Positions 44,672-52,778 of a stretch of DNA of 64,000 nt are shown here, in pieces. A program made the position numbers and the translations under genes. Origin of the DNA: Verrucomicrobiaceae bacterium (GTDB lineage Bacteria > Verrucomicrobiota > Verrucomicrobiia > Verrucomicrobiales > Verrucomicrobiaceae); NCBI GenBank assembly GCA_021151605.1, contig JAGKWZ010000016.1:1-64000 (forward strand), written 5' to 3'. Position 1 is the first letter of the stretch; each line of letters begins with the position of its first letter. Below the pieces are notes generated by a model. It made no database searches. It saw only the letters and a list, made by a program, of their open reading frames with translations, and was not told where the DNA came from.

Positions 44672-45147
44672 GCCCGCAGAGGCTCTGGTGACCCATTCTC
44701 CAGGCCTCCTCTTCCACCCCTCTCCCAGTCTCAGAGTCTCCCGCTTTGCGGGTCTGCCCATCTGGCAAAAGATCCTCCCTCGCGGCGGCCACAGGGCAGC
44801 GTCGTGTTCCAGGCACTCGAAATGGCGTGAGCAACTTCATAGGCGAGAGCGCGGCCGGTTGGAACCGCGTCAGGGAATAATCAAGAAATACCAAACCGGC
44901 CCTTATTTGAGAAGAAATTTTTCGCAGAAGCCCCAAAACTTAGCGGCAACAAGGAACAAAGAACCTCAAAGCCATCTCCACACCCCACCAGCCAAGACGC
45001 CTTTCCCCATCCGCGGTGGCAGACATCAAAACACCCGCCGCTTCGACGACCCGGTGCACCCAAATCTTGACCCCGGGCGGCCTTTTCGCTTCCATCGGTG
45101 CATCCATCAAAATCTTCTCTTTCTGTGAACCGCCCTTATTCACCTCA
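44672..45147. other. Intergenic stretch before the cassette array, no convincing gene
   Basis: Open frames on either strand give Arg/Pro-rich artefact-like products. It may be part of the same multi-copy element as the 42-bp repeats, or the remains of an earlier cassette. Confidence 0.4.
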
Positions 45148-45226
45148 CCTCAACCCTGTTAATCCACACAAAGCTGTGGGCGAATCTGAATCGTTCGCCA
45201 GTTAGTGTGGATAAACAACGTTCGGC
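45148..45226 (+). other. attC-like site 0 (upstream boundary of cassette 1)
   Basis: The end GTTCGGC (45220-45226) resembles the integron core site GTTRRRY, and CCTCAAC (45148-45154) its inverse. GTTAATCCACAC and GTGTGGATAAAC pair between them, and GGCGAA/TTCGCC forms the inner stem. The inner sequence differs completely from sites 1-5, yet the outer plan is the same, as expected of attC sites of different origin. Confidence 0.55.
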
Positions 45227-45276
45227 CAAGAAACAGAGTCCATGGCCCTGACCACGAGCACCGACATCTTCCGCTA

Positions 45277-45603
45277 ATGAGCATGACCTCCTTACAGAGC
45301 ATGATCGAACGGCCAGCGATGTATTTTGGGACTCGCGAGGGTTATCTGAGGGATATTGTGGCGTTTGATTTGGGTGTCCGCTTCGAGTCAGGTTGGGACG
45401 AGTCCAGCATGGAGCATCGTCAGTCATCGATTCCGCCCGGGTTCATATCATTCGTTTGCTCTCGTTTGGCGGAAGCAGATGGTGGGCCATCGTGGAGTGC
45501 CCGAATCGAGGGACATTCAGCGTCTGAGTGTGATGCATGGTCGCTATTCCTCCGTTTGTGGACCGAGTATAATCTTTATGAAACAGGGACTGACCCCACA
45601 TAA
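45277..45603 (+). CDS. Cassette gene 1, unknown
   Basis: 108 residues from ATG 45277 (MSMTSLQSMIERPAMYFGTREGYLRDIVAF). No signal peptide or recognised domain. The stop lies 10 bp before attC site 1, the tight spacing typical of integron cassettes. Small, soluble, charged. Confidence 0.7.
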   Translation: MSMTSLQSMIERPAMYFGTREGYLRDIVAFDLGVRFESGWDESSMEHRQSSIPPGFISFVCSRLAEADGGPSWSARIEGHSASECDAWSLFLRLWTEYNLYETGTDPT

Positions 45604-45612
45604 CCCACCAAG

Positions 45613-45705
45613 GCCGAACAAAACGAATGCAGGCAACGGCCCGAATGGCATCTGTCGTGTCAGCAACGTCTTGCACTCGCCGCCGGCTGATCCGAGTCGT
45701 TAGGC
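45613..45705 (+). other. attC-like site 1
   Basis: R'' GCCGAAC at 45613, R' GTTAGGC at 45699-45705 (consensus GTTRRRY). Inner boxes CGAATGCAGGC and GGCTGATCCG pair with one unpaired G, the extrahelical base typical of attC. Central sequence GGCATCTGTCGTG is shared with the other sites. Confidence 0.8.
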
Positions 45706-45721
45706 CAACAAACATCGCGCC

Positions 45722-46087
45722 ATGTCAAGAAGCCAACAGGAGATGAGTGCGCCCAAACAGGTATCGATCTGGTTGGGCCACTTTACCAGTGAAGAAGACT
45801 TCGATGCATATTTCAGCGAAGAATTTATGAACGACTACGGATTTGAGATTCATTGGCCTGCGGGACCTGAAGGAGCATTTAAGCCAGAAACGGACATCAG
45901 GTCGCTATTGGTCTCATTTTCATCATCCAGTCGATTTGTTGATTCCGCCGTTGAATTGGCCGCCAGAAGCGGAGTTCATCGGGCAACTAGCGCACTTGTA
46001 TTTTACAACCTTCAGTATGATCCCGCACTTATTACGAACTCGAGTGCCAGTATGCAATTCATCGGTGTAGTCCCATATGCCGCCTGA
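45722..46087 (+). CDS. Cassette gene 2, Imm22 (DUF4284)-like immunity protein
   Basis: 121 residues. The N-terminal VSIWLGHFTSEEDFDAYFSE and the central YGFEIHWPAG match the Imm22 family, proposed to protect cells against polymorphic toxins. No cognate toxin is nearby. The start at 45722 is 17 bp past the core site of attC 1; ATG 45743 is an alternative. Carried alone on a cassette it could give immunity against toxins of competitors. Confidence 0.7.
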   Translation: MSRSQQEMSAPKQVSIWLGHFTSEEDFDAYFSEEFMNDYGFEIHWPAGPEGAFKPETDIRSLLVSFSSSSRFVDSAVELAARSGVHRATSALVFYNLQYDPALITNSSASMQFIGVVPYAA

Positions 46088-46156
46088 GCGCCGCGATGTT
46101 CGCAAAGAGCCACTTCAAATCTCATTCGAATTGGAATGAACGCGTCGAAAACAATG

Positions 46157-46249
46157 GCCGAACAAAACGGATGCAGGCAACAGCTCGTATGGCATCTGTC
46201 GCGGCATCGACGCCTCCCGGTTGCCGTCGCCTGATCCGAAGTGTTCTGC
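46157..46249 (+). other. attC-like site 2
   Basis: R'' GCCGAAC at 46157-46163 pairs (one mismatch) with GTTCTGC at 46243-46249. CGGATGCAGGC and GCCTGATCCG pair with one extra base, as in the other sites. Confidence 0.8.
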
Positions 46250-46273
46250 CAAAACAAAGCCCCTCGTCATCAC

Positions 46274-46792
46274 ATGAAGCAGTTTTTCCCTCTGATCGCA
46301 GCGTTGGCAGTGATCACCCCGCTATGTGAAGAAGATTCCACCGCTCGATTGAAGGAAACGGCGGAGGTGACCGCTCTTCTGAACGCATTGCCGCCGCAGA
46401 GGGTGATCTGGCAGGATATCTGGCTACTAAGACAGCAGCCTCCGTCGGCAGATGTGGCCGCGGTTGCGTCAGCAAACAGAACAATGAAAACTGTTCGTGA
46501 ACTGATACCGAAACTCAAGAAGCTTTTGAAGCCGGGTGTTTCCATCTTTGAATATCCAAGCCTGCTGGCCCACGGCGACATAACCTACACAGTGATCAAA
46601 TACGCCGAGGGTGCCGAAAATCCATTCGCATCCACCTCCTCTCGGTCCGCAGAGAGCAAGCCTGCGGAATACGGATATCGACTTTATTTGGGGATTCCCA
46701 AGTCAGAGTTTATGCATCCTTTCGATTTTGAAATTCTCTTTGACTCAACTGGGATCATCCGAGCGATCAACAGCGTGGACTGGAAGAAATGA
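46274..46792 (+). CDS. Cassette gene 3, exported protein of unknown function
   Basis: 172 residues from ATG 46274, with a hydrophobic N-terminus (MKQFFPLIAALAVITPL) that is probably a signal peptide. The mature part is helical at first (TAEVTALLNALPPQRVIWQDIW ... RELIPKLKKLLK) and then beta-rich (YGYRLYLGIPKSEF ... DFEILFDSTGII). No family recognised. Confidence 0.65.
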   Translation: MKQFFPLIAALAVITPLCEEDSTARLKETAEVTALLNALPPQRVIWQDIWLLRQQPPSADVAAVASANRTMKTVRELIPKLKKLLKPGVSIFEYPSLLAHGDITYTVIKYAEGAENPFASTSSRSAESKPAEYGYRLYLGIPKSEFMHPFDFEILFDSTGIIRAINSVDWKK

Positions 46793-46819
46793 ATGTCCCT
46801 CACCTATCAACCCAGAGTC

Positions 46820-46911
46820 AGACAACAAAACGGATGCAGAACCGACTCGGATGGCATCTGTCGTGTCATCAACGCCTCCCGCTCGCTGTCGTATGATCCG
46901 AAGCCTTAGGC
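46820..46911 (+). other. attC-like site 3, partly degenerate
   Basis: AGACAAC to CTTAGGC; the first core base is C instead of G. Inner CGGATGCAG and ATGATCCG still pair and the GGCATCTGTCGTG centre is kept. Confidence 0.65.
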
Positions 46912-46931
46912 GTCGGTACCCGCATCCTGTA

Positions 46932-47276
46932 ATGGCCAGTAAACAAGAAAAGCAAAGACGCCGCGCCATCGTGCAGCAACTTCGTGCGACGGAATGGGAG
47001 GAGGCGTGTGCCCGAAAACCGATTCCAGACGAAGACCTTGTTGCTCTGATCGATCATCTGGAGGCCACCCTTTTCACCCGAATCGACGGTCAGATCGTTA
47101 CCCGCTGCGACCACACTCTCAACCGCAGTCGTGCTTTCCTCAGCGAGAGAGGAGTCAGCAACAGCGAACAGGTATGTGAGTGGTTCGGCGAGTATGGGGG
47201 CTTTTGCGATTGCGAGGTAGCCTACAACGTCGCAGACTATTGGTATGCCCGCCTCCGTGACGCCCAAACGCCATGA
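46932..47276 (+). CDS. Cassette gene 4, DUF2695 protein
   Basis: 114 residues from ATG 46932. The C-terminal part CDHTLNRSRAFLSERG ... VCEWFGEYGGFCDCEVAYNV matches DUF2695, a small family with a conserved CDCEV motif and unknown function. The N-terminus is Lys/Arg-rich and may bind nucleic acid. The stop falls inside the first bases of attC site 4. Confidence 0.75.
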   Translation: MASKQEKQRRRAIVQQLRATEWEEACARKPIPDEDLVALIDHLEATLFTRIDGQIVTRCDHTLNRSRAFLSERGVSNSEQVCEWFGEYGGFCDCEVAYNVADYWYARLRDAQTP

Positions 47277-47363
47277 ATTCTCCGATGCAGGAGGCGCTCG
47301 AATCCCATCTGTCGTGCCATCGACGCTTCCCGGTCGCCGTCGCCTGATCCGAAGCGGTTGCCC
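47262..47363 (+). other. attC-like site 4
   Basis: GCCCAAA at the left, GTTGCCC at the right. CTCCGATGCAGG pairs with CGCCTGATCCGAAG with the extra base. The left end overlaps the 3' end of gene 4. Confidence 0.65.
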
Positions 47364-47383
47364 AAAAACCAAGTCCATCGTGT

Positions 47384-48001
47384 ATGTTCTATTGGCGAAA
47401 AGATTCCTTCGAGAAGCTAGCCACGCTCCAAGAGCTTCTAGCACAGCATCCAGAGCTCACAGAGTATTGTGAGTATCTTCGCCTCTTGGATAGGGGGCTC
47501 CGTCGTGATGCACTTGCTCGTCTTCCCCTGCTGCTTCAGGCACTCGCAGCACCAGATTCGTCCAGACGCAGAGCCATCGCCAGCCTGCTTCTCAGAGTGA
47601 CCGAGCATGAGCCCGGCCATCGTTTGATGCCACAGCCGCTCTTGGTTGGCTTCATAGAACCCACCCTTGCTGAATGGAGATCTGCTTGCCCCCAGGATCC
47701 CGAACCCTTTCGCTGGTCGAAGTCTATTGATGACCTGGCGTTCGCTTTGTCACTCGACCCTGGGTGTGATTACACTCGACGGAAACTCGTTCTGCGCATC
47801 CTTGGCCATGTCGGATATGCGGCACATGAGTTGCCCGCAGGTTATCTCGGGGAAGCTCAAGATGATTTGGAGTTGCTCAGATTTGCTCGGCAGGAGGCCA
47901 GCCTTCTTCAGGACGTAGATGCCCGGGCCAAGTATCTTGATATGATCGACCGGGACGAGCTAGACATCGCGGAACACCTTAACGCCCGTCCCCCTGAATG
48001 A
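47384..48001 (+). CDS. Cassette gene 5, alpha-helical protein of unknown function
   Basis: 205 residues, predicted all-helical with HEAT/TPR-like spacing (LLAQHPELTEYCEYLRLLD ... ARLPLLLQALAAPDSSRRRAI). No signal peptide, no family recognised. The start is 20 bp after attC site 4 and the stop 9 bp before site 5. Confidence 0.7.
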   Translation: MFYWRKDSFEKLATLQELLAQHPELTEYCEYLRLLDRGLRRDALARLPLLLQALAAPDSSRRRAIASLLLRVTEHEPGHRLMPQPLLVGFIEPTLAEWRSACPQDPEPFRWSKSIDDLAFALSLDPGCDYTRRKLVLRILGHVGYAAHELPAGYLGEAQDDLELLRFARQEASLLQDVDARAKYLDMIDRDELDIAEHLNARPPE

Positions 48002-48010
48002 ACCAACACC

Positions 48011-48104
48011 GCCCAACAAAACGGATTCAGGCAGCGACTCGAATGCCATCTGTCGTGTGATCGACGCTTCCCGCTCGCTTTCGCCTGATCCGAAGCGGTT
48101 GCCG
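48011..48104 (+). other. attC-like site 5
   Basis: GCCCAAC at 48011-48017 (perfect RYYYAAC) and GTTGCCG at 48098-48104. CGGATTCAGGC pairs with GCCTGATCCG. It ends the array; the permease pair begins 123 bp further on. Confidence 0.75.
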
Positions 48105-48226
48105 TGAACAGCCAAAACGCGCCCCATCACTCGATAGCCTTCAGAGCCAAGCGCTGCTCTAAAGTTCACTGATTGATTCCAGGGGGATCGTGTCGCAGAA
48201 TGGCTTGCCCTGACACTGTCTTCTGA

Positions 48227-49147
48227 ATGCCGTCTTTCCTCCTGCGCCGCCTGCTGAGCAGCTTCCTCGTGCTCTTCTTTGCCGTGTCGCTCACCTTTCT
48301 CCTGACGCGACTGCTCCCCGGCGGGCCGTTTGACCGTGAAAAAGGCGGCTCTGCGAAGGTCGAGGCGGCGCTGCAGGAGAAGTACAAGCTCAATGGCACG
48401 CTCTGGCAGCAGTACACCTCCTACCTCGGCGATCTGGTGCGGCTCGATCTACGTGTGTCCACGAAGTATCGCGACTGGAGCGTGGCGGAGATCCTGGCGC
48501 AGAAGATGCCGTCATCGCTGAAGCTGGGCGGCATCGCCTTCATCATCGCCAGCACGCTCGGCGTCCTGCTTGGCTCCATCGCCGCCATGCGGCGTGACAC
48601 GCCCATCGACTGGGCGGCGATGTTTGGCGCGCTGGTCGCCATCTCGATCCCGAGCTTCATCACCGGGCCGTTCTTGATCGCCATCTTCGCGCTCTGGCTG
48701 CGCTGGTTGCCTGTCGGCGGCTGGGGAAATGTCTCCCACCTCGTGCTGCCCGCGCTTTGCCTCTCCGCGCCCTACATCGCCTACGTGGCGCGTTTGATGA
48801 GAAACAGCCTGCTCGATGTTCTGAAGAGCGATTTCCTCCGCACGGCAAAGGCGAAGGGGCTGACGGAAACTCAGGCGCTCTCCCGCCATGCGCTGAAGGT
48901 GGCCATCCTGCCCGTGGTGACCTACCTCGGGCCGCTGGCCGCGCATTTGCTCACGGGCTCGATGGTCGTGGAGACGGTCTTCAACATCTCCGGCGCGGGC
49001 AGCATCTTTGTGAACTCCATCCAGAACCGCGATGTCTTCCCGCTCTGCGGTGCGGTGATCGTCTATTGCACGCTGCTCATCGTCTTTAACCTCATCGTGG
49101 ACCTGCTCTACAGTGTCCTCGACAAGCGCATCCGCCTCCATGCCTGA
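48227..49147 (+). CDS. ABC transporter permease, OppB/DppB type
   Basis: 306 residues, six membrane helices, with the inner-membrane motif EAA-like (RNSLLDVLKSDFLRTAKAKGLTETQALSRHALKVAILP) and the N-terminal LLPGGPFD of peptide permeases. Its start ATG follows attC site 5. The stop overlaps the start of the second permease gene. The substrate-binding protein and ATPases are not in the window. Confidence 0.88.
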   Translation: MPSFLLRRLLSSFLVLFFAVSLTFLLTRLLPGGPFDREKGGSAKVEAALQEKYKLNGTLWQQYTSYLGDLVRLDLRVSTKYRDWSVAEILAQKMPSSLKLGGIAFIIASTLGVLLGSIAAMRRDTPIDWAAMFGALVAISIPSFITGPFLIAIFALWLRWLPVGGWGNVSHLVLPALCLSAPYIAYVARLMRNSLLDVLKSDFLRTAKAKGLTETQALSRHALKVAILPVVTYLGPLAAHLLTGSMVVETVFNISGAGSIFVNSIQNRDVFPLCGAVIVYCTLLIVFNLIVDLLYSVLDKRIRLHA

Positions 49148-50126
49148 CGCGCCGAAAACATCCGCTCTGACCCGCCCGGATGGCTGGGACATCGTGCGTC
49201 GGAACCGGCCCGCGATGATCTCGCTGGTCTTCCTGGTGGCGATGGTGCTGCTGGCTTTCACCGTGCCCTTCTTCCTGCCCGCTGCGCTGAAGACGACGAG
49301 CAATGGGGCCTTTCTCCCGCCCCTCTCCACCGGTGTGGACGCGCCTGTGACGCACCTTTGCGGCACCGACAAAAACGGCCAGGACCTCTTTTATCGACTG
49401 CTCACCGGCGCGCAGGTCTCCCTCGGCGTCGGCATCGTCGGTGCGGGCATCTCTCTCATCATCGGCACGCTGTATGGGATGATCAGCGGCTTCATCGGCG
49501 GTCGGGTGGATGCGCTGATGATGCGTGTGGTGGACCTCATTTACGCCGTGCCGCGCATCCTCTTCATCATGATCTTCATCGCCGCCTTTGATGGTGTCTT
49601 TAAAGACTGGCTGGATGGTCTCCGCCTCAGCGCGCAGCAGTCCGGCTGGAGCAGCATCGAGACCGCCGCGCGCTACCTGATGCCCTACTCGAAGATCGTG
49701 GTCATGATCCTCAGTCTCGGCCTGGTGGAGTGGCTGACGATGGCGCGCATCATCCGCGGTCAGGTGCTGGTGCTGCGTGAGCTGACCTTCGTCACGGCTG
49801 CACGCGCGATGGGCCAGAGCCCCTGGCAGATTTTAAAGAAGCATCTGCTGCCGAATCTCAGCACGATCATCCTGACCTACCTCACGCTGACGATCCCCGC
49901 CGTGATCCTGGATGAATCCTTCCTCAGCTTCCTCGGTCTCGGCATCGAAGACCCCGCTGCGAGCTGGGGTTCCCTGCTGAAAGACGGGGCGCAGGTGATC
50001 AATCCCATCGAGAGCAAGTGGTGGCTGCTGGCCTTCCCCGCCGTGCTGATGTCTCTGAGCCTGCTGGCGCTGAATTTCCTCGGCGATGGCCTGCGGGATG
50101 CCTTTGACCCGAAGAGCGGCGACTGA
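49140..50126 (+). CDS. ABC transporter permease, OppC/DppC type
   Basis: 328 residues from ATG 49140, overlapping the first permease by 8 bp. HLCGTDKNGQDLFYRLLTGAQVSL and the EAA loop VLRELTFVTAARAMGQSPWQILKKHLLPN are diagnostic of OppC/DppC permeases. With the upstream gene it would form the membrane channel for peptides or nickel-type substrates. Confidence 0.9.
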   Translation: MPDAPKTSALTRPDGWDIVRRNRPAMISLVFLVAMVLLAFTVPFFLPAALKTTSNGAFLPPLSTGVDAPVTHLCGTDKNGQDLFYRLLTGAQVSLGVGIVGAGISLIIGTLYGMISGFIGGRVDALMMRVVDLIYAVPRILFIMIFIAAFDGVFKDWLDGLRLSAQQSGWSSIETAARYLMPYSKIVVMILSLGLVEWLTMARIIRGQVLVLRELTFVTAARAMGQSPWQILKKHLLPNLSTIILTYLTLTIPAVILDESFLSFLGLGIEDPAASWGSLLKDGAQVINPIESKWWLLAFPAVLMSLSLLALNFLGDGLRDAFDPKSGD

Positions 50127-50127
50127 A

Positions 50128-51000
50128 TCAGAGCCCAGGAGGACGCTCGGTGATCTTTTTCCCACCGACCCTTTTACCTTCCATCTCGTCTGGCTTGCTC
50201 GGATCGAAGTAAGTTCCCCCAGCGATGGTGATTTCTCCAGTGTCAGTCTGCTGCATGATCGGGCGGCCCGACTTTTCATCGTTGTAGTAGGAAAGCTTGA
50301 TGACCTGTCCGTCGGGGCCGACGATGGCATGGGCAAAGACATGAGGCTGGGCCATGAAGACGATTTGCAGCTGGTTCTTCATATCGAGCGTGATCTGCGG
50401 ATTATGGATCATGCTGAGTGGGCCTAGCCGATAGGTGCTGAGCCGGTCGCCAGTTTTGTCATCGATCAGACGGAAGTAGAGGGAGGTCGTCTCATAGTCG
50501 CGGAAGGTGTAGAGGGCATAGCGGCGGGTTTTGCCTGCATCCTTCATGCCCTCGGGCACACCGAAGCTGCGCTCCCACATGGGTTTGATCTCGATGATGC
50601 TGAAACGAGCGCGATTGCTCTCGTAGTAGTCGCCCGACTGGGTATGGAGAACTCGGGCCTTGATGGCGTAGTTGCCCATTTCCGTCGGGGCATAGGCTTT
50701 GGTGACGACGATCTTTTGCTGCACCGTCCCACCAGGCGGCACCTGAAGGATTTCGGAGCCATCCACATTCATCTGGGCGAGTGCCGTGCCATCAGTGGTG
50801 GTCATTTCAAAAGAGAGCCAGTCCGCACGCCCTGGGCCGCCCAAGACGGCCGTAGCTCCCGTGCGGTTGGTGACGGTGACCGTGGCGGCGATGGCCTCCA
50901 GAGCCATGAAGTTCGCGCGTGGCAGCTTCAGAGACACGTCAAACTGCGCATGTGCATGGAAGGCACTGAGGGCGATGAAGAGGGTAATAAGGTGGCGCAT
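50128..51000 (-). CDS. Secreted protein of unknown function
   Basis: 290 residues with a signal peptide (MRHLITLFIALSAFHAHAQ). The N-terminal half is a beta-sandwich-like domain (FMALEAIAATVTVTNRTGATAVL ... VPPGGTVQQKIVV), the rest is beta-rich. No family recognised. It is convergent with the permease operon (1-bp gap). Confidence 0.6.
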   Translation of the reverse strand: MRHLITLFIALSAFHAHAQFDVSLKLPRANFMALEAIAATVTVTNRTGATAVLGGPGRADWLSFEMTTTDGTALAQMNVDGSEILQVPPGGTVQQKIVVTKAYAPTEMGNYAIKARVLHTQSGDYYESNRARFSIIEIKPMWERSFGVPEGMKDAGKTRRYALYTFRDYETTSLYFRLIDDKTGDRLSTYRLGPLSMIHNPQITLDMKNQLQIVFMAQPHVFAHAIVGPDGQVIKLSYYNDEKSGRPIMQQTDTGEITIAGGTYFDPSKPDEMEGKRVGGKKITERPPGL

Positions 51001-51063
51001 AAAGGGGGGAAACAGATTGAAACCTGAAAACTGGCGGATGGGAATACTAAAGTTCAGCCGCGT

Positions 51064-51249
51064 TCAGTCTCCGAGGCCGTAGGCGGTGCCGATGACCTCT
51101 CCGTCTTCCTCATCAAAGGCGATGCGCATGGGGCGGCAGCAGACTTCGCAGTCGTAGTCCACATCGCATGGGACCTCCGTGAAGTGGGGCGCGGGCACTT
51201 CGAACTCCTGAAAGCAAGCAGGGCAGGTAACGGGCGTGGTGTCTGTCAT
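51064..51249 (-). CDS. CPXCG motif-containing cysteine-rich protein
   Basis: 61 residues: CPACFQEF, then CDVDYDCEVCCRPM, ending in an acidic EEDGEVI. The layout matches the CPXCG family of small zinc-ribbon-like proteins. The start overlaps the stop of the kinase-receiver gene (ATGA-like), so it is translationally coupled to it. Confidence 0.82.
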   Translation of the reverse strand: MTDTTPVTCPACFQEFEVPAPHFTEVPCDVDYDCEVCCRPMRIAFDEEDGEVIGTAYGLGD

Positions 51250-52646
51250 GCTCTGAGTTCCGCGAGTCGTTTGCGCCGCCGCTCCATGACCAGTTTGACC
51301 ATTCGCACCAGATCCTCGGAGTCATACGGCTTGGGCAGCACATCGGCAAAACCATGGACGCTGGGCTGGAGCATCGCGGGATCTGACCGGTTCCCACTGG
51401 AGACGATGGCGTCCACCTGCGGGTCGATTTCCAAAAGCAGCTGCATGGCCCGCACCCCACCCATGCCGAGCGGAATGGTGAGATCGATGAGGACGAGGTC
51501 AAAGGGCGTCTTCGCGAGCAAGGCCTCGCTGTAGGCCTTCACCGTGTCGCTGCCATCCGAGGTCTCGGTGGTCTCATAGCCTTCCCGCCGCAGGGTTCGG
51601 GTCATGAGGTTTCTCAAAAGGACGTCATCTTCCAGCACGAGCACACGCCCGGCGAAGGGTTTCGGCGTGGATGCGGGGCCGCTCGCTGGCTTCGTGGCAG
51701 GAGCCACGGGCGCATTCTGGGCGACGCTAATGACCGGGGCGGATGGGGCCGGCGTGCTCTGAGTGGCCAGAAGTTCGGCTTTGAACTCCGCCGCCGAGGA
51801 CTGGCGCTGAGCTCGGTCAGGATTCAGAGCGCGGGTGATCACGGCATCCAGACGCGGGTCACAGGAAATCATGGATGAGGGCGGGTGCCAGGCTCCGCGC
51901 GGGAGGTGCCCTGTGATCGACTGGTAGAGCACCACGCCCAGCGCGTAGATGTCCGCGCGGTGGTCCAGCTCCGCCTTCGAGTCATATTGCTCCGGTGCAG
52001 CATAGTCAGGCGTGCCCATCGCCATGTTTGTCTGCGTCAGCATCGTGCCCTTTTGGTCGAATCGCTTCGCGAGGCCAAAGTCGGCCACTTTGATCCGCCC
52101 ATCATTGGCCAGCAGGATGTTCGCCGGCTTGATGTCACGATGAACGATGCCCTTCGAATGAGCGTAGGTGAGCGCGTCACAGACTTTGGCAAGAATCTCA
52201 ATGGCCCTGGCAGGCGGAAGCAGTCCAACCGTCAGCTGCTGATGGAGATCAACCCCCTCCACAAACTCCATCACATAATGAAGGTACTCACCCACGATCC
52301 CAAAGTCATACACGCTGACGATGTTCGGATGGTTCATCTGAGCCAGTGACTGGGCTTCACGCCGGAAGCGCTCTGCATAGGAGTAATCCGTGCCATGGTC
52401 GCGATGCAAAATCTTGATGGCGACGGCGCGTCCAAGATTCAACTGACGTCCACGATAAACCGCTCCCATGCCCCCCTGACCGATCACGAGATCAAACTCG
52501 TACATGCCTCCCGGCATCATTTGAGTCAGCTCCAGCGGCGTAGGGTAGGCCTTCACAGGCATCCAACCCGCCACACCTTCGGAAACCGATGGCACGCGCG
52601 GTGGCGGCGTGGCGGTTTTTTTACCAAAGGAAAAAAGACGTTTCAT
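51246..52646 (-). CDS. Ser/Thr protein kinase fused to a response-regulator receiver domain
   Basis: 466 residues from ATG 52646. Residues about 48-300 are a Hanks-type kinase: GQGGMGAVYRG, AIKIL (Lys), HRDIKPANILL, DFGLAKRF, APEQYDSKAELDHRADIYALG. After a Pro/Ala linker a receiver domain follows (RVLVLEDDVLLRNLM ... LVLIDLTIPLGMGG ... LPKPYDSEDLVRM) with the phosphorylation Asp and the conserved Lys. It links eukaryotic-type and two-component signalling in one chain. No sensor or transmembrane part is visible. Coupled to the CPXCG gene. Confidence 0.9.
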   Translation of the reverse strand: MKRLFSFGKKTATPPPRVPSVSEGVAGWMPVKAYPTPLELTQMMPGGMYEFDLVIGQGGMGAVYRGRQLNLGRAVAIKILHRDHGTDYSYAERFRREAQSLAQMNHPNIVSVYDFGIVGEYLHYVMEFVEGVDLHQQLTVGLLPPARAIEILAKVCDALTYAHSKGIVHRDIKPANILLANDGRIKVADFGLAKRFDQKGTMLTQTNMAMGTPDYAAPEQYDSKAELDHRADIYALGVVLYQSITGHLPRGAWHPPSSMISCDPRLDAVITRALNPDRAQRQSSAAEFKAELLATQSTPAPSAPVISVAQNAPVAPATKPASGPASTPKPFAGRVLVLEDDVLLRNLMTRTLRREGYETTETSDGSDTVKAYSEALLAKTPFDLVLIDLTIPLGMGGVRAMQLLLEIDPQVDAIVSSGNRSDPAMLQPSVHGFADVLPKPYDSEDLVRMVKLVMERRRKRLAELRA

Positions 52647-52778
52647 GAACAGGAAATCAGGAGGGAGCCGCAGACTGTCCCGGAGACAGCTCAAGGCGCA
52701 AGTCCCGTGTGTTCTTGAAGCGCGATTGTTCCCCCCAGCGGTCAGGGCGGGAGATTCTCAAAAGCATAATGTCCCCGG

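Noticed and set aside
44562..45128. 188-codon plus-strand frame and its minus-strand counterpart over the 42-bp repeats
   Set aside because: Products consist of repeated MLRQHL/NVGATF-type segments and Arg/Pro-rich tails with no support as genes.
45613..48104. CRISPR array reading of the repeats
   Set aside because: Repeat-to-repeat distances of 450-740 bp containing one ORF each and paired asymmetrical ends do not fit CRISPR.
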